Origin: Gnetum montanum
Lineage: Eukaryota > Streptophyta > Gnetopsida > Gnetales > Gnetaceae
Assembly: GCA_015680685.1 (NCBI GenBank)
Contig: MNCI01007731.1
Location: forward strand, 332,356 to 394,355
Length of the DNA stretch: 62,000 nucleotides
Direction: 5' to 3'
The notes under the pieces: model-generated
Told to the model about the DNA's origin: nothing
Database searches by the model: none
What the model saw: the letters and a program-made list of their open reading frames with translations, nothing else
Translations under genes and position numbers: made by a program
Shown: one piece after another, positions 34,191 to 44,945 of the stretch
Layout of the letters: each line of letters opens with the position of its first letter
Position numbering within the stretch: position 1 is the first letter of the stretch

Positions 34191-35999
34191 TAGGTTTGTG
34201 ATTTCTACTTACCTGATTTTTGAAATTTCTTTCTATAAAATAATATTTAAGAAATGGCATCTCAATAGAAAGCTATAGTTTCATATGGTAAAAATTCAAG
34301 AGACGATGCCATCAATCATCATGGGAAGGCTATTTCAAGAGAATAATTTTAGTGGGCATAGGAGCCATAGCTGTGTCATTTTGTGCAGGAAGTTAGAAAA
34401 ATGATCTTAGCTTTTCTTACCATGTTTTCTTAATTTTCTTTGAAAATACCCTTTTCCCATCTTGATATAGAAAACGTTGTGGTTATTCAAGATTTTCTGG
34501 CTACATAAAACATGTAATGTAACTTTTGGTTTTGATGTCATCATATTTGAAATTCTATCAATGCTCTTATTCATTTTTTTCAGGGAGAGTTTCTTTTTGG
34601 TGCAAACATGACTTTCTCCAACTATAAATTTGTTAGATGTTCTATAACTCTTGTTAGAATTTAACATTCATTGAAGATTTCAAATGATTAACAACCTATA
34701 TGATTGCTCATTTTTGGGAGACTATAGCAAAACTATTTTTATGATGTGTTGTCAATGGCATTATGTTGTGGTTGGCCATGAACATGTGTTGCAATATAGA
34801 ATACATATTCATACTCTATTGGTTTTATGATAAATATATACTAATTTTAATGCCTACTTATGTCCTATAAGATACCATACTTCAATTTATAGTGGAATTT
34901 ATGATCCACCTCTATGGTTGCATACAGTGTAGAAACTATTAGTGAGAATTGACATTTGAGAGTTGATGAACAAAAGTAAGTTGATATTATTTTATGCATT
35001 ATAATATTTGATTTGAAAATATGTGGTGCGACTTAAGGGTAGCTATAACATGTTAAGTCATATTCACATTTTCTTTGGAATAATAGCTGAAAAGGATTAA
35101 TGCATGAATTTATTACTCATATAAAGCATTTTTTAAAAATTGAATACAAAGCATGAATATTTTTGTACATTAATTTGTTGCATTTACATAGCCTTGTAAT
35201 GCTATAGTTGCATGATAAATAAGGTTTTATCATAATGTAGCTTAAGGATTATCTTGAACATGAAGATTATAGTTTTATGCATTACACGCTAGTAGCATAA
35301 GGCATGAATATTTTTTATATGTTATCATACATATATGATGAATTGCTATTGAGATTTTTGGATAAATTTCTGAATTGTGAAGATTATTCATGATATTCTT
35401 GATGCCATATTAAGAAAGACTTTAATATTGCTTTAGGATAGCCATAGCATCTTAAGTCATAATGATGTTTTTAAGATAATGGTATCATTTAAAGAATTGC
35501 AATTAGTTCATAAATTAATTTCTTGATTTCATAGAAAGGTGGTTATTCTTATGACCTAACTAGTATAAGATAATGAATCTAAATTAAATGTTCCTATCCC
35601 CATAGGTATGGATTATTTATTTTAGATTTAATAGTCTTATTAATGAATTTGACATGTAAATTCATGAATGATGCAACCTCTACCCATAGGAAGGTTTGAT
35701 TTTACATGGAAAAGCTAAATTTTTAAGGATCTTAAAATTTAGTGAAGGAGAATTTTCTTGAAGGTTATAGTTGAAGAAATAAAGGAATCTAATGAATCTC
35801 TAAAAGATAAAGAGAAGTTGGTAGTCTCCCAAGGATGATTCCTTTTCATTTTCATAAGCCATGAGTGGAGAAAATTTCACACTTTGTTATGATGGCATAA
35901 AGAAATCAAATTATTATTGCTCAATATATATATATATATATATATCAAATCAAACCTAAGAATTCTTTTGAATTACGCAACAATGCATTTATAAGATCA
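34191..35999. other. Element F interior, unreadable part
   Basis: The position corresponds to gag, protease and integrase, but no conserved motif can be read. An (AT)n microsatellite lies at 35921-35946. The open frame 34407-34667 (minus) has no motif. Confidence 0.45.
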
Positions 36000-36118
36000 A
36001 AAGGAATCTTTTGGAAATGTCAAATGAGCTAGAGAAGGGCATTGATTACCATGAAACCTTCTCTATAGTATTATAAAGGATTTTGTTTAGAATAATCATG
36101 GCTTTGGTGACTCATTTT
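36000..36118 (+). pseudogene. Copia reverse transcriptase, left fragment
   Basis: 36035-36118 reads KGIDYHETFSIV...RILFRIIMALVTHF. This is the standard copia RT entry region (GxDYxETFSPV...TxRxxLALAA). The reading is cut at the MCTP fragment and resumes at 37580, repeating the last 30 bases. Confidence 0.8.
36089..36118 (+). repeat. Direct repeat flanking the captured fragment, left copy
   Basis: AGAATAATCATGGCTTTGGT then GACTCATTTT: 27 of 30 positions equal the right copy at 37580-37609. It encodes the copia residues RIIMALVTHF. It behaves like a target duplication of about 30 bp. Confidence 0.75.
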
Positions 36119-37579
36119 TCCAATCTTGATGTCCTTTGGTGAATTGGGATTGTTAGGCTTGTCTGATTCCCCCTCCCCCTTCTCAATTTAGCTACAGATT
36201 GTAAAGACCCCCACTGTGATCATAGAGCTCAGATCATAGACCTCCCAGGTGTATAGCTCATTTCACTTGGGATTAAAGCACTCAATGATAGTCCTGGTCT
36301 TGACCTAGTTCTAGCCATACTTGGCAACACAATATGCATCAATGGCTCCCTTACCATCCTTAGTTTTCATGGGCAGTAGGTTTTGGGTACTCAAAATGCC
36401 AACTTCCAAGATTCTAATTGAAGGCTTCCATAGTTGCTTAGCTATGGGTCTAAGGTCATTATTGTATAGGGTGGACTCATCAAGAACATGATAACCACCA
36501 TCAAGATAGGCCTTGAGATGGATCCTGCTAAGAGCCTCGCCACCTACATATTTCTTCTTCTTCTTGTCTCCACCATTTACATTGGGTTTATCTAGATAGA
36601 ACCACATTGAATTCATAGGCTTTTGAACAAACCTTCTTTCAAGAAGATAAAGAGAAATAGTGGCCTTGCCAAGAACCTCATCCTTTTGGGGTCTAACACC
36701 ATTTTCCATAGTTAGTAGAAACAAGTAATAGATCCTCATTCCATAGAGGGTTGGAGCTACTTCTACCCTAAGTAGGACTTGTCCTAAGAAACTAGCTACC
36801 CAACTACAACTTGACACTGAGATCTAGAAGAAACCCACTTCTGGCCTTATCTACTACAATGGCAAGGTCTTGGGCCTCAATCACATTCGCCTTGACATAC
36901 CATAGTTTTAGGAACAAGTACATTTTGTCTTTATATTAGTAAGCCCTTCACCATTCACAATGGCTGCATCATAATGCCAATCTTCAGGAAATGCTTCATT
37001 AGCCTGAGTACCCATCCAACTAGACAACATGAGCTCTCCCTTGACCTTGGTCTCTCCCTTTTTATTTTCAAGTCTATACCAATGGGGATCCAAAAGACTA
37101 TCAAGGGGAACTCTTATTGGTACCTCAACCAAATCATGCATGACAGTCCCCACAAAATCATCCTTCTAAGCCACCTTGTCCTTAACAAAAATTTCTAGGA
37201 AATAAGCCTACAATCTCTCCTTGGAAAATGCAAACACCTAGTTCCACTCAAGATCATTCTTCTTCTCAACAATCTTGGTGGTGCCCTTGTAGTTTCCAAG
37301 CTTGACTTCACTATAGGCATTGGAACCAGTACCAAGGTCCTTAATTGCAGGAAAATCCCTTACCTTGACAGCCCTAACAAAGAGATACAACATCTACTCT
37401 ACCAAATCATAGGCATTGGAAGACTTATCTCTGGAACCTAGATGGGGATTAGTTTCCTTCAAAAAAATCCATAGGAGTAGAAAACGTAGAGGCTATTGTT
37501 GCCATTGCATGCATTGGGATGCTCTAGGATTCTATTCCTTTTGAGAAATAGCTACAACTTTGTCAGATTGTTGTTGCTG
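36119..37579 (-). pseudogene. Multi-C2-domain (MCTP/FTIP-type) gene fragment
   Basis: Intronless minus-strand relic of a plant multiple-C2-domain and transmembrane-region protein, a family acting at ER and plasmodesmal membranes. Reading leftwards from about 37600 it gives LKETNPHLGSRDK, YLFVRAVKVRDFPAIKDLGT and NYKGTTKIVEKKNDLEWN (a C2 domain). VGTVMHDLVEVPIRVPLDSL and GELMLSSWMGTQANEAFPED follow, then GGYHVLDESTLYNNDLRPIA, KQLWKPSIRILEVGILSTQN and GAIDAYCVAKYG. TRTIIECFNPK..ELYTWEV is near 36250, and SPKDIKIGK is at the end. Family members are about 800-1000 residues with C-terminal membrane spans; here less than half is present and the membrane region is lost. At least six stops. It lies inside the copia RT, antisense to it. 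Confidence 0.85.
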
Positions 37580-37609
37580 AGAATTATCATGGTTTTGGTA
37601 ACTCATTTT
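37580..37609 (+). repeat. Direct repeat flanking the captured fragment, right copy
   Basis: Partner of 36089-36118 with three differences (A/T, C/T and G/A). After it the copia RT continues without loss. On the minus strand its CATTTT... edge supplies an ATG (MSYQNHDNSQQQ), which may be copia sequence rather than the true start of the C2 gene. Confidence 0.75.
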
Positions 37610-38170
37610 GATTTGGAGGTTCACCAAATAGATGTGAAAAATGATATTTTTTTTAAAGGATTTCTATCAAGATAGTCATCACTTGACTTTGCAAGTTAGA
37701 TAAATAATACAAGTCTTCCAACAACAATATATAAAGTTTCATAATATTATGATGCCTTGAGAATAGTGGGAGTAAATTATTTTTTTGATCTTATACATAA
37801 GTGACCTTATACTTACAAGCAATGACCTAGGCTTATTCCTTTCTCAAAAGGTTTAAGAAGAAGGATAGCTTACTCTCTTGAAAGGAGATGAAGATCCTTG
37901 TAAAGTAATGCCCATGGAACTCCTTAAAGATAGAATTTGATACATGTGATAAAGTTATTTCACAAGCATGATGGTTAAGAAATATTATCTTTGGTCTAAA
38001 AGTCATTATATCTATAGTAAGGCCAATAACGAATTATTATGGTAACTTAGCTACAATTTTATTTTATGGTAAGAGTGGTGAAAGTGGAAGTTACAACAAA
38101 CATATCGATATAGAATACCTTGTTGTTAAAGATAGAAATAAAGAAGCATGAGGTTGATATTCACCATATT
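37605..38170 (+). pseudogene. Copia reverse transcriptase/RNase H, right fragment
   Basis: Continues the RT as HFDLEVHQIDVKNDIFFKGF, the copia motif HFDLEVHQMDVKTAFLNG-type with the metal-binding Asp kept. After a decayed middle, 37985-38160 reads PITNYYGNLATILFYGKSGE then NKHIDIEYLVVKDRNKEA. This is the C-terminal RNase H signature (KHIDIxYHxVRD). Stops interrupt it, and the RT YVDD box was not found. Confidence 0.78.
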
Positions 38171-38591
38171 AGTAGTAAGTTGATTATTTTTATCCATGAC
38201 TAAAGAATGACATACAATTCATGTGGATTATATGAAACTTGTTTAATCCATATATAGTCTTCTTCTTACTCTTATATATACACCACTAAAGAAGTTTTGA
38301 ATAATAAATGGCATATTTGAAGTGCACATAAAGTTTATGCCATATTCATTGGAATAACTAAAATAGGACCTAGAATGATTTGATTTATTAAACATCATTC
38401 ATAAAGAAATAGCTTATAAAGAGTTCACTTAAGGAGTGTCATGCATTGTAATACATGGAAGGAAATATTCAACCTTGTGGATATGACTACCATGATTCAT
38501 GTCTTGAGACTATTTATTTGAATTAGAGTTATAGCTAGAGGCAAAGCCTGACCATGATATAGTTGTAAACATACAATGCTGATAAAGTGGA

Positions 38592-38606
38592 CCAAGCAGG
38601 AGAGAT
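38592..38606 (+). other. Element F polypurine tract
   Basis: CCAAGCAGGAGAGAT lies directly before the TGTAAG start of the right LTR. It primes plus-strand synthesis in LTR elements and confirms plus orientation. Confidence 0.65.
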
Positions 38607-39185
38607 TGTAAGAATAAATGACCTACATTTCATAGGTATTGGTTAATTAAAGATCCATTATCTCATAACAGTCATTATTATGGTTACGGTAGTTTAACAC
38701 TACTCTAGTTATGGAGCATTAATGCTTCCATGATGGAGGGAAGCACTAATGCCACTCCATTCAATATTGTTGGGGTCCCTTGCCTAGCCTATAAAATGTG
38801 ATTTGCCTATGCCATCAAGGTGAATCGAATCAGATGCAAATAAGATCCAATTCAATTGTAACAATAGGAGTAGGCAAGAAGATCTTCAATAAAGTTTACT
38901 TTGAGCATAGTTTAACTTGTAAAGGCTATTCAACTATTTTTTGTGTTTATAGAGCTTTTAAGATTTTGTTACACTATTTTCTGTTACCATCCATCCAGTT
39001 GTATGTTTCAATTTTTTGCTTCTACAAATTCTTATCGATAGATAAAAGTATTTTATTTCTACAAAATTACTTCTTATCCTTTCATAAAATTATATTTTGT
39101 TTTATCTACTATTAACGGCTAGGTTTGGGCAATATAGAAATCCCTATTACTCTCCATGAAGATCATGGAATAAATATTTTTAATA
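38607..39185 (+). repeat. 3' LTR of element F
   Basis: Aligns to 33541-34176 with indels (for example, it lacks the insertion around 33950 and the tract near 34090-34140). The same palindrome GGAGCATTAATGCTTCC is upstream of CCTATAAAATGTG. Confidence 0.87.
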
Positions 39186-39910
39186 TAAAGTTCCGGAGGC
39201 AAATCACATATGGCAATGACATTAGCAATGTAAATTAATGGAGGTTGAGTCATGATAGTTCCATTACTTTATTTGGCTGCATTTTTGCTGGGATCATTTG
39301 CTTCATCATTTTTAGCAATGAAGTTATGGAGGAGTTAGATGCTCCATAACCATTAAATTTAATTTCTCACCCACCACATGCAACTTAATACTTGGTTGTT
39401 CCGTGTCCCAATCTACATAAAATTCTAGTGTGACAGGTCTGAATTACGTAAAAAAATGGTGCTAAATTTTCGGTACATAGAAGTCAATTACGATACGGGA
39501 CTAGTCATAAAAACAGTGGTAAATTTACAGCCACACACCGTGATGGATGATGTTGACGAAGATCAAACTTTAGTGAGCATCAATAGTATTTGAAGACTTT
39601 TGTGCCCCCAAGTCTAAAAGACCTAGACAAATACTCCTCCTTGAAGCGTCAAATGTTTCCAAACCAATAGTAAAACATAAATTTATAATCTATTCTCTCT
39701 TGTCGGCTTCGTTGCCATTGCCGTAGTATATTTAAGATGTAATCATTGAAAAGCCAACATTATTTTTTCAAAACAACGGTCAAATTTATATTTATAATCC
39801 ACAGACCTTTGTCGGCTTGGTCGCCATTACCGTGGTATATATAAAGTTGTTTGGTATAATCCTTTTTTGGAAAAGATCAGAGTTACCCCAGCAAATCGGA
39901 CATCTAATTC
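39186..39910 (+). promoter_or_regulatory. Promoter region of truncated RLP, with tandem duplication
   Basis: About 39672-39735 and 39780-39845 are diverged tandem copies (TTTATAATC...TGTCGGCTT.GT.GCCATT.CCGT.GTATAT). The downstream copy ends in TATATATAAAG (about 39836-39846), a plausible TATA box 65-80 bp upstream of the first ATG of the RLP N-terminus. Other sequence in this stretch is unassigned. Promoter role is inferred from position. Confidence 0.5.
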
Positions 39911-40185
39911 ATGTGTATAGCAATGGCAATGGCATTAGCAGCAGCAATAATGCTGCTGCAGATGAGACTATGCGGTACAGTAATGGCAGTAGATGAGACA
40001 AGATGGTATAGTAATGGCAGTGGTGATACTATGCTGCTGCTTCTTTTTCTCTGGGATCACTTGCTTCTACTGTTGTTCTTGCATTATCTTCATCGATGGA
40101 TATAGATGTGCAAGCTCTCCTGCAATTCAAAGTAGGGGAATTTTGGAGGATCCTGGTAACTTCATCCTTCTTTTACTATTATTTA
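39911..40185 (+). pseudogene. Second LRR receptor-like protein, N-terminal fragment
   Basis: The open frame 39911-40105 has a Leu-rich signal-type stretch (MLLLLFLWDHLLLLLFLHYL). After a one-base frame change the sequence reads SSSMDIDVQALLQFKVG and then, after another shift, GILEDPGNFI. DVQALLQFK..GI..DP is the LRRNT_2 cap that follows the signal peptide of plant LRR receptors. The CATTATCTTCATC.ATGGATGTAGATGT-type DNA around the cap also matches 2062-2100, so the two RLP relics are related. No LRRs follow, because the LINE begins at about 40190-40230. Confidence 0.72.
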
Positions 40186-40229
40186 ATAACATTTATCTTT
40201 GAGAAAGTTTCTAATAAAATCAGTTTCAA

Positions 40230-40903
40230 AGAATTTTTCAAACAGATGTTTCTAAGGTATCACAAAGCCTATTGTTGATTCAGATGATTTTTAGTGGGTT
40301 CTTCATAATAAAAAACATGGAGGAAGTCTATTTACTGGTGAATATATGCCAAATCTTCAAAATGGTCAGCATATTCAAGATATTTTAATTATTAATAATT
40401 TATTTGTGGCTATTGATCAATATATGGAAATAATTTTTTTATAATCTTGATTCGACTGCTAGGATGGGGGTCTTCTCTCCCTTCACCCAATGTTAATCTT
40501 TTCATGGAATATCTGAGGTCTTACTAATAAACTTTGGACAAAAGTTAGTACTTTTCCTTTGCACATAACATTTAGTTCCTAATATTATTCTTCTTTAAGA
40601 GATTAAAATTTCCAATTCAAATATAGTCATGGTTGGTAACAATATTTTTGATTTTATAGTATTATTTACTAATCATAATATTGGTTAAGATGATGCAACT
40701 CTTATTATCAATGATTTTTTGTCAAAAAAATTCTCTCTTATGGTAGAGATAATTATGTAGTCTATGTAATTCTTCAAGGGGCTTGAGGTTCTTTTGGTAT
40801 TTTCAATAGTTATGCTTCTACTACTTTTGTAGATAGGATTGTTCTTTGGCAATTTCTTTTCCAAAATTTGCTTAACATTCATTGCCATTTTGGTGATGAT
40901 TAT
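40230..40903 (+). pseudogene. LINE relic, left part (ORF1 end and ORF2 endonuclease)
   Basis: Plant L1-type non-LTR retrotransposon. 40285-40440 (WVLHNKKHGGSLFTGEYMP) may be the end of ORF1. ORF2 begins near 40490 with NLFSWNIRGLTNKLW, the N-terminal motif of the AP-type endonuclease that nicks target DNA. LLQEIK (catalytic QE) follows near 40590, and SYGRDNYVVYVILQGA then FNSYASTTFVDRIVLWQFLF near 40730-40860. It is cut by element C at ...HCHFGDDY and continues at 48080. Many stops. Confidence 0.78.
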
Positions 40904-41692
40904 TGATGGGACGCGATATCGCGTCCTTCCCTACGATATCGTGTACGCAATATCACAACCTGCTGCTAGTTCTATAAATAAAGGGCGGCTCTCACTTGTT
41001 TCTCCATCTAGATTTAGACCTTAGCCAAACTCTTGCCATTTTCTCATTCCAGAGTTAGAATAATTTCCATGTGCCTGCAGTAGGAGCCCCAAAGTGAACG
41101 GATCTTTATTCAAGCAATTTTGTACTTGAGCAAACAACTATGTATGGCAATAAAGATGAACTTTTGGATAACCCTTGCAGGATATGGACTAAGCTAAATA
41201 GGACTTTAATTACTGTTAATATTTAATTGCTTTCTTAAGGACTTAATCTCTCTCAACCCTCAACTCTCATAGTTAAGTGCATTCAATACGACTGCTTAGA
41301 GCACGTGCATTATGCTTGGTAATCCTAGCAATGAATAGCGTTTGGTAATCCCAATAGCGTTGCATTGGTTCAAGGTGTGAAACAACAAGTGGGAATAGAT
41401 ATTGATGCTAGGATGATTAAGGCTTAGTTAGTTAAAGTTAGTTACTTAGCATCTTCACCCCTTTCCCTCATTAGCATAGGCAATAAAAGAGAAAAGATAT
41501 AAAAATCACCTACCTCAAACTCATTTAACCATACAACTATGAAAAATACAAGTGAGTTTGGGAGGACAACGATTGATTAACCTTAGGTGCTCCATAAGGT
41601 GTGTAGGCACTTAGTCTACGGAGTTCGACCAGATTGCACGTGTAATGCTCATATTCGTATGGTTGAGTGTAGGGGTACCTCGCCACTCATCA
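40904..41692 (+). repeat. 5' LTR of element C
   Basis: TGATGGGACG...CACTCATCA. GATATC is exact at 40915 and 40935, followed by the TATA box TCTATAAATA at 40971-40980. Confidence 0.92.
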
Positions 41693-41693
41693 T

Positions 41694-41711
41694 TAGCGTT
41701 GTTGCTGGGGA
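41694..41711 (+). other. Element C primer-binding site
   Basis: TAGCGTTGTTGCTGGGGA: 14 of 18 bases match the tRNA-Asp complement, and the four differences are transitions. Confidence 0.75.
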
Positions 41712-41840
41712 CTAAGTTGTTTGTGCGCTAAGTAGAACATAGGAAATCATCCACATATTTGGGAAGCTTAAACAAACCCTTAGGATTAATCAGAAGATAA
41801 AAATTAAACAACAGTCAATCAGCACACAGAATAAAAGACA

Positions 41841-43866
41841 ATGTCTTCCTCTTCTCATAAAAGCACTTCACCACCTAGGGATCACACAAGAGACAGTTGG
41901 CGGCACAACATACATAACCAAGAACCACTAGTTCCTCAATAGTATCGAGTGGTATATACTCATCACAATGAGTATATACCTAATTTCTCTTTATCCTCCA
42001 TCAGGATGAACAACTATGTTGGCGAGACTTGCAGGATAATATATTGTGACCCCTAGATCGGGCAGTCCCTAACATGCTCCTTCGTGCTCTTGCACAGATA
42101 GACATGATGCAAATATACACTGAATATGTTGCATGTGATTACGACATAAGGGATTACCATGCCACAATGGCGCAATGTCAATAGGATGCATGGAAGGAGA
42201 GTTACCATGCAACGTTGAAGGGCAAAGAACCCCATAATGCTTCGCCCGTCACAAGAGAAATTAAGGGTGGTGAACCTATCTTAATAGGTTCTCCACAAAA
42301 TGATGTTCTCTCTCCTAATGATAGTGAGAAGGTGGTATATCAGAACCTTCTCTCCACGATACACAACCCTGGTTCTAATGCCCACGAACACCAAGTGTTC
42401 AATCATGGAACACAAACAAAAGATAAGGGCAAGCATTCTGATCGTCATCACGATTGGGGTCGAGANGCACCAAGTGTTCAATCATGGAACACAAACAAAA
42501 GATAAGGGTAAGCATTCTGATCGTCATCACGATTGGGGTCGAGATCACCGAAAGGAAAGTAGGAAACATCATCATGGCGATGGTTCTCCTTCCTCTTTTC
42601 CTTCATCACATCAATCACCCTCTCTTTTCACATCAGGACGTAGTCACAATGAGCTCAACCATGAGGATAAGGATAAGCATAATGAGAACCCTCAACAAGA
42701 GAGTCGAGAGCGAGGACAAGGGCATTTGAGAGAATCAAGGCATGGAAGAAGGAAAAGTAGGGAACCACGTAGACATCATAGACACCATGAAAGAGACAAC
42801 CATGACAAACCCATACTTGCAACCCAAAGCATGTTAGACATTACGGAGGCCATTAGAATACCTACAAGGCACCAAAAAGATAGCCACATCAAGAGATTAT
42901 ACATGAATAATATCCCACGATTTGAGGGGGGATACAACTTTGATCTGCAGAATCACTTACAGGTATTTCACAATGCCTGTGCCTTGCAGAATATTGAAAA
43001 TGAGTGGAAAAAATTAAAGTTGTTCCCAAGGACACTCATAAAAGAAGCGAAAAGCTGGTATCGGTCCTTAGAATCGGAAACCATTAGGAGGTGGAGTACG
43101 ATGCTAGAACTATTTAATGATAAATATCAAATGTACTCTCAAGCATCTAGCTTATTAAAATAGATCCAAGGATAGAAGCAAGGAACTCATGAATCCTTGG
43201 ATGCTGCCATGGGCCGATATTATGCACTGTTACATCATTGCCCGAGCCATGGTTACACACAATGAGATCAACTCCACCACCTCGTAGATGGGCTAAGACA
43301 TGAAACCAGGAGAACTCTTGGAACATATGCCCAAGGGAGATTATCTAAACTTAGATCCCATGAAGTTCATAGATTGTTGGAGCAAGTAGCTAAAGAAGAA
43401 GGAGAGCTACAGAAAAGAAAAAGCATGAAAGAGTATAACCGTGATCCTTCCCTCCGAAATAGGGGAGTAAGATTCTGTGAGGAAGAGGATGAGAACCACT
43501 CAAGGAGTTGGTGAATAGAAAAACCTTACTGCTTCAAAAGCTAACAACCAAAGTGTTGGCTAAGGTAGATCAAATGTGGGACTCCTTAGACAGTAGATTT
43601 GAAACTGTTTTAAAAATCATAGAGGAGTCTAAGGAGTGTAGTGACAATGATAAGAAAAAGAGGAGATATTTAGACCATGCACGTAACAAGGGTAAGGAAA
43701 AAATGACTATCACCGATGAGGTTGTGGACTCTGATACGGACAATGACAGTGGATGTGAGATCTTCCAATATGACCATCCTAAGGGATGTTGCCTAATAAT
43801 CTCACATCTACAAGAGTCTAGGGTGTATGCACTCAACCCAAGACTTAATAAACAACAAGCACCCTA
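41841..43866 (+). pseudogene. Element C gag polyprotein, broken
   Basis: Starts at 41841 (MSSSSHKSTSPPRDHTRDSW). After early frameshifts an Arg/His/Ser-rich segment is open from about 42470 (RESRKHHHGDGSPSSFPSSH). The retrotransposon-gag core runs 42830-43166 (IKRLYMNNIPRFEGGYNFDL, ACALQNIENEWKKLKLFPRT, EAKSWYRSLE, MLELFNDKYQMYSQASSLL) and, after a TAG, to about 43420. The C-terminal part 43508-43866 contains DNDSGCEIFQYDHPKGCCLI. This is the best-preserved gag in the window, but it still has stops and the N artefact at 42466. Confidence 0.85.
42389..42544 (+). repeat. 77-bp duplication around a single N (assembly artefact)
   Basis: 42389-42465 and 42468-42544 are the same 77 bases with one difference, separated by N at 42466 and G. 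Overlapping contig ends appear to have been joined without merging. It breaks the gag frame artificially. Confidence 0.85.
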
Positions 43867-44489
43867 AAGGTTACTTTATCCCCAAGGTAACCTAAGGTAG
43901 TTCCACCAACCCTTAATGTATTATCCAAGTGGAACTCTGCAGCACCCTATCGAGCAACACCAGTAGTGGCAATACCCATAGTCATGGGGGATGCCACCAC
44001 CTAGGCAATAATACCGTTATCAGCAACCAGATCCATATGGCTATTATGTGTTGCAGCTGGTTTTTCCAAGTGACTCTATCAGTCACATGACCCCACAACG
44101 TCACTACCAAGTTCAGGAGTATTTTAAGACTCCTTCTCCTAGAAGGGACACCTGACATGTATACCATCCTTTGAATCCATCCGCATCTCTTACACCAATA
44201 GTTCCACTACCACCTGCTCCAACGATGCAAGGGGAACTCCCACTCAACTGCAGCAATGCACTGCTACGAGAGCTGTAAACCTTCAACCTGTTGCTAGTTC
44301 TGACAACCATACAAAGAGAAGACCCTTCTTTATAACCAAAATCCCAAACAAGCTCTCACAACCACAAGCAGTTGAGCCTCTAAACGTTCCTCCATCAATT
44401 AAGGTTTTGGAGCTCCCTTCAAATCAACAATAGAGCTCAACGCATATGGTTATGTCAACACATATTGTCACTGACTAGATAAAGGTGGG
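43867..44489 (+). pseudogene. Element C gag-protease linker
   Basis: Pro/Gln/Tyr/Ser-rich low-conservation linker between gag and protease (for example LPPAPTMQGELPLNC near 44205, and NKLSQPQAVEPLNVPPS near 44350). It contains CATAGTCATGGGGGATGCCA (43975-43994), with homologous wording in A and D. Several stops. Confidence 0.6.
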
Positions 44490-44945
44490 CCACCTTCCCA
44501 AGAAACTCTCTAACCTCGAAAGTCCCTTAATCTACCTCCAAGTCATTGGGAATGAACCACATATGGCCCTTCTTGACTTAGGTTTCGGAGTCAACTTAAT
44601 ATCGCAAGAAATGTATAAAGCCTAGAACTTGCCTCCACTCAAGAAGAGAAATATCCAATTAGAGCTAGCTGACCAGTCCATCACTATCCCTTTGGGACTT
44701 ATGGAGAACATTTTTACCACTGTGTGTGGTTGGTCATACCCAGCTGATTTCCTAGTGATAGAAGTTGACAATAATAAAGGGGACTTCCCAATTATAATGG
44801 GGAGGGCATGGCTATGTACCATAAATTCATGCCTAGGAATTTGTGATCTTTCCCTAGAAATATCTAAGGAAAACATTTATGGAAAGATTGAGAAGAAGAA
44901 AGTTTCATGCATCACATATAGTGATACAGAGGGTGATGACGTATA
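44490..44945 (+). pseudogene. Element C aspartic protease (retropepsin-like)
   Basis: The protease cuts the gag-pol polyprotein. It reads LESPLIYLQVIGNEPHMALL then DLGFGVNLIS at about 44575-44605; DLG in place of DTG/DSG at the active site is normal for Athila/Tat elements. ELADQSITIPLGLMENIFTT, VCGWSYPADFLVIEVDN, IIMGRAWLCT (second hydrophobic-glycine region) and KIEKKKVSCITYSDTEGDDV follow, ending in TAG at 44944. The only stop within the domain is a TAG at 44622, where element D has TGG (Trp). It is otherwise continuous, the best-kept enzyme domain in the window. Confidence 0.85.

Larger units (their letters stand above)
33541..39185 (+). mobile_element. Ty1/copia element F
   Basis: A 5.65-kb plus-strand element with LTRs at 33541-34176 and 38607-39185 that align throughout. 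It has a degraded initiator-Met type primer site after the left LTR and a purine tract before the right LTR. The flanks are TAGAG (33536-33540) and TAAAG (39186-39190), a 5-bp target duplication with one change. Internally, copia RT and RNase H motifs are readable, but gag, protease and integrase are not. Its RT is interrupted by an MCTP-type gene fragment on the opposite strand. Confidence 0.87.

Noticed and set aside
35921-35946. TA repeat as a TATA promoter of element F
   Set aside because: It is a simple microsatellite within the element interior, not followed by a recognisable coding start.
36119-37579. Functional C2-domain host gene
   Set aside because: Several in-frame stops, loss of the C-terminal membrane region, and position inside a dead copia RT.
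42300-42480. Extended N-terminus of the long plus-strand frame in element C
   Set aside because: It crosses the N at 42466 and the false 77-bp duplication; only the part from about 42470 is genuine gag frame.
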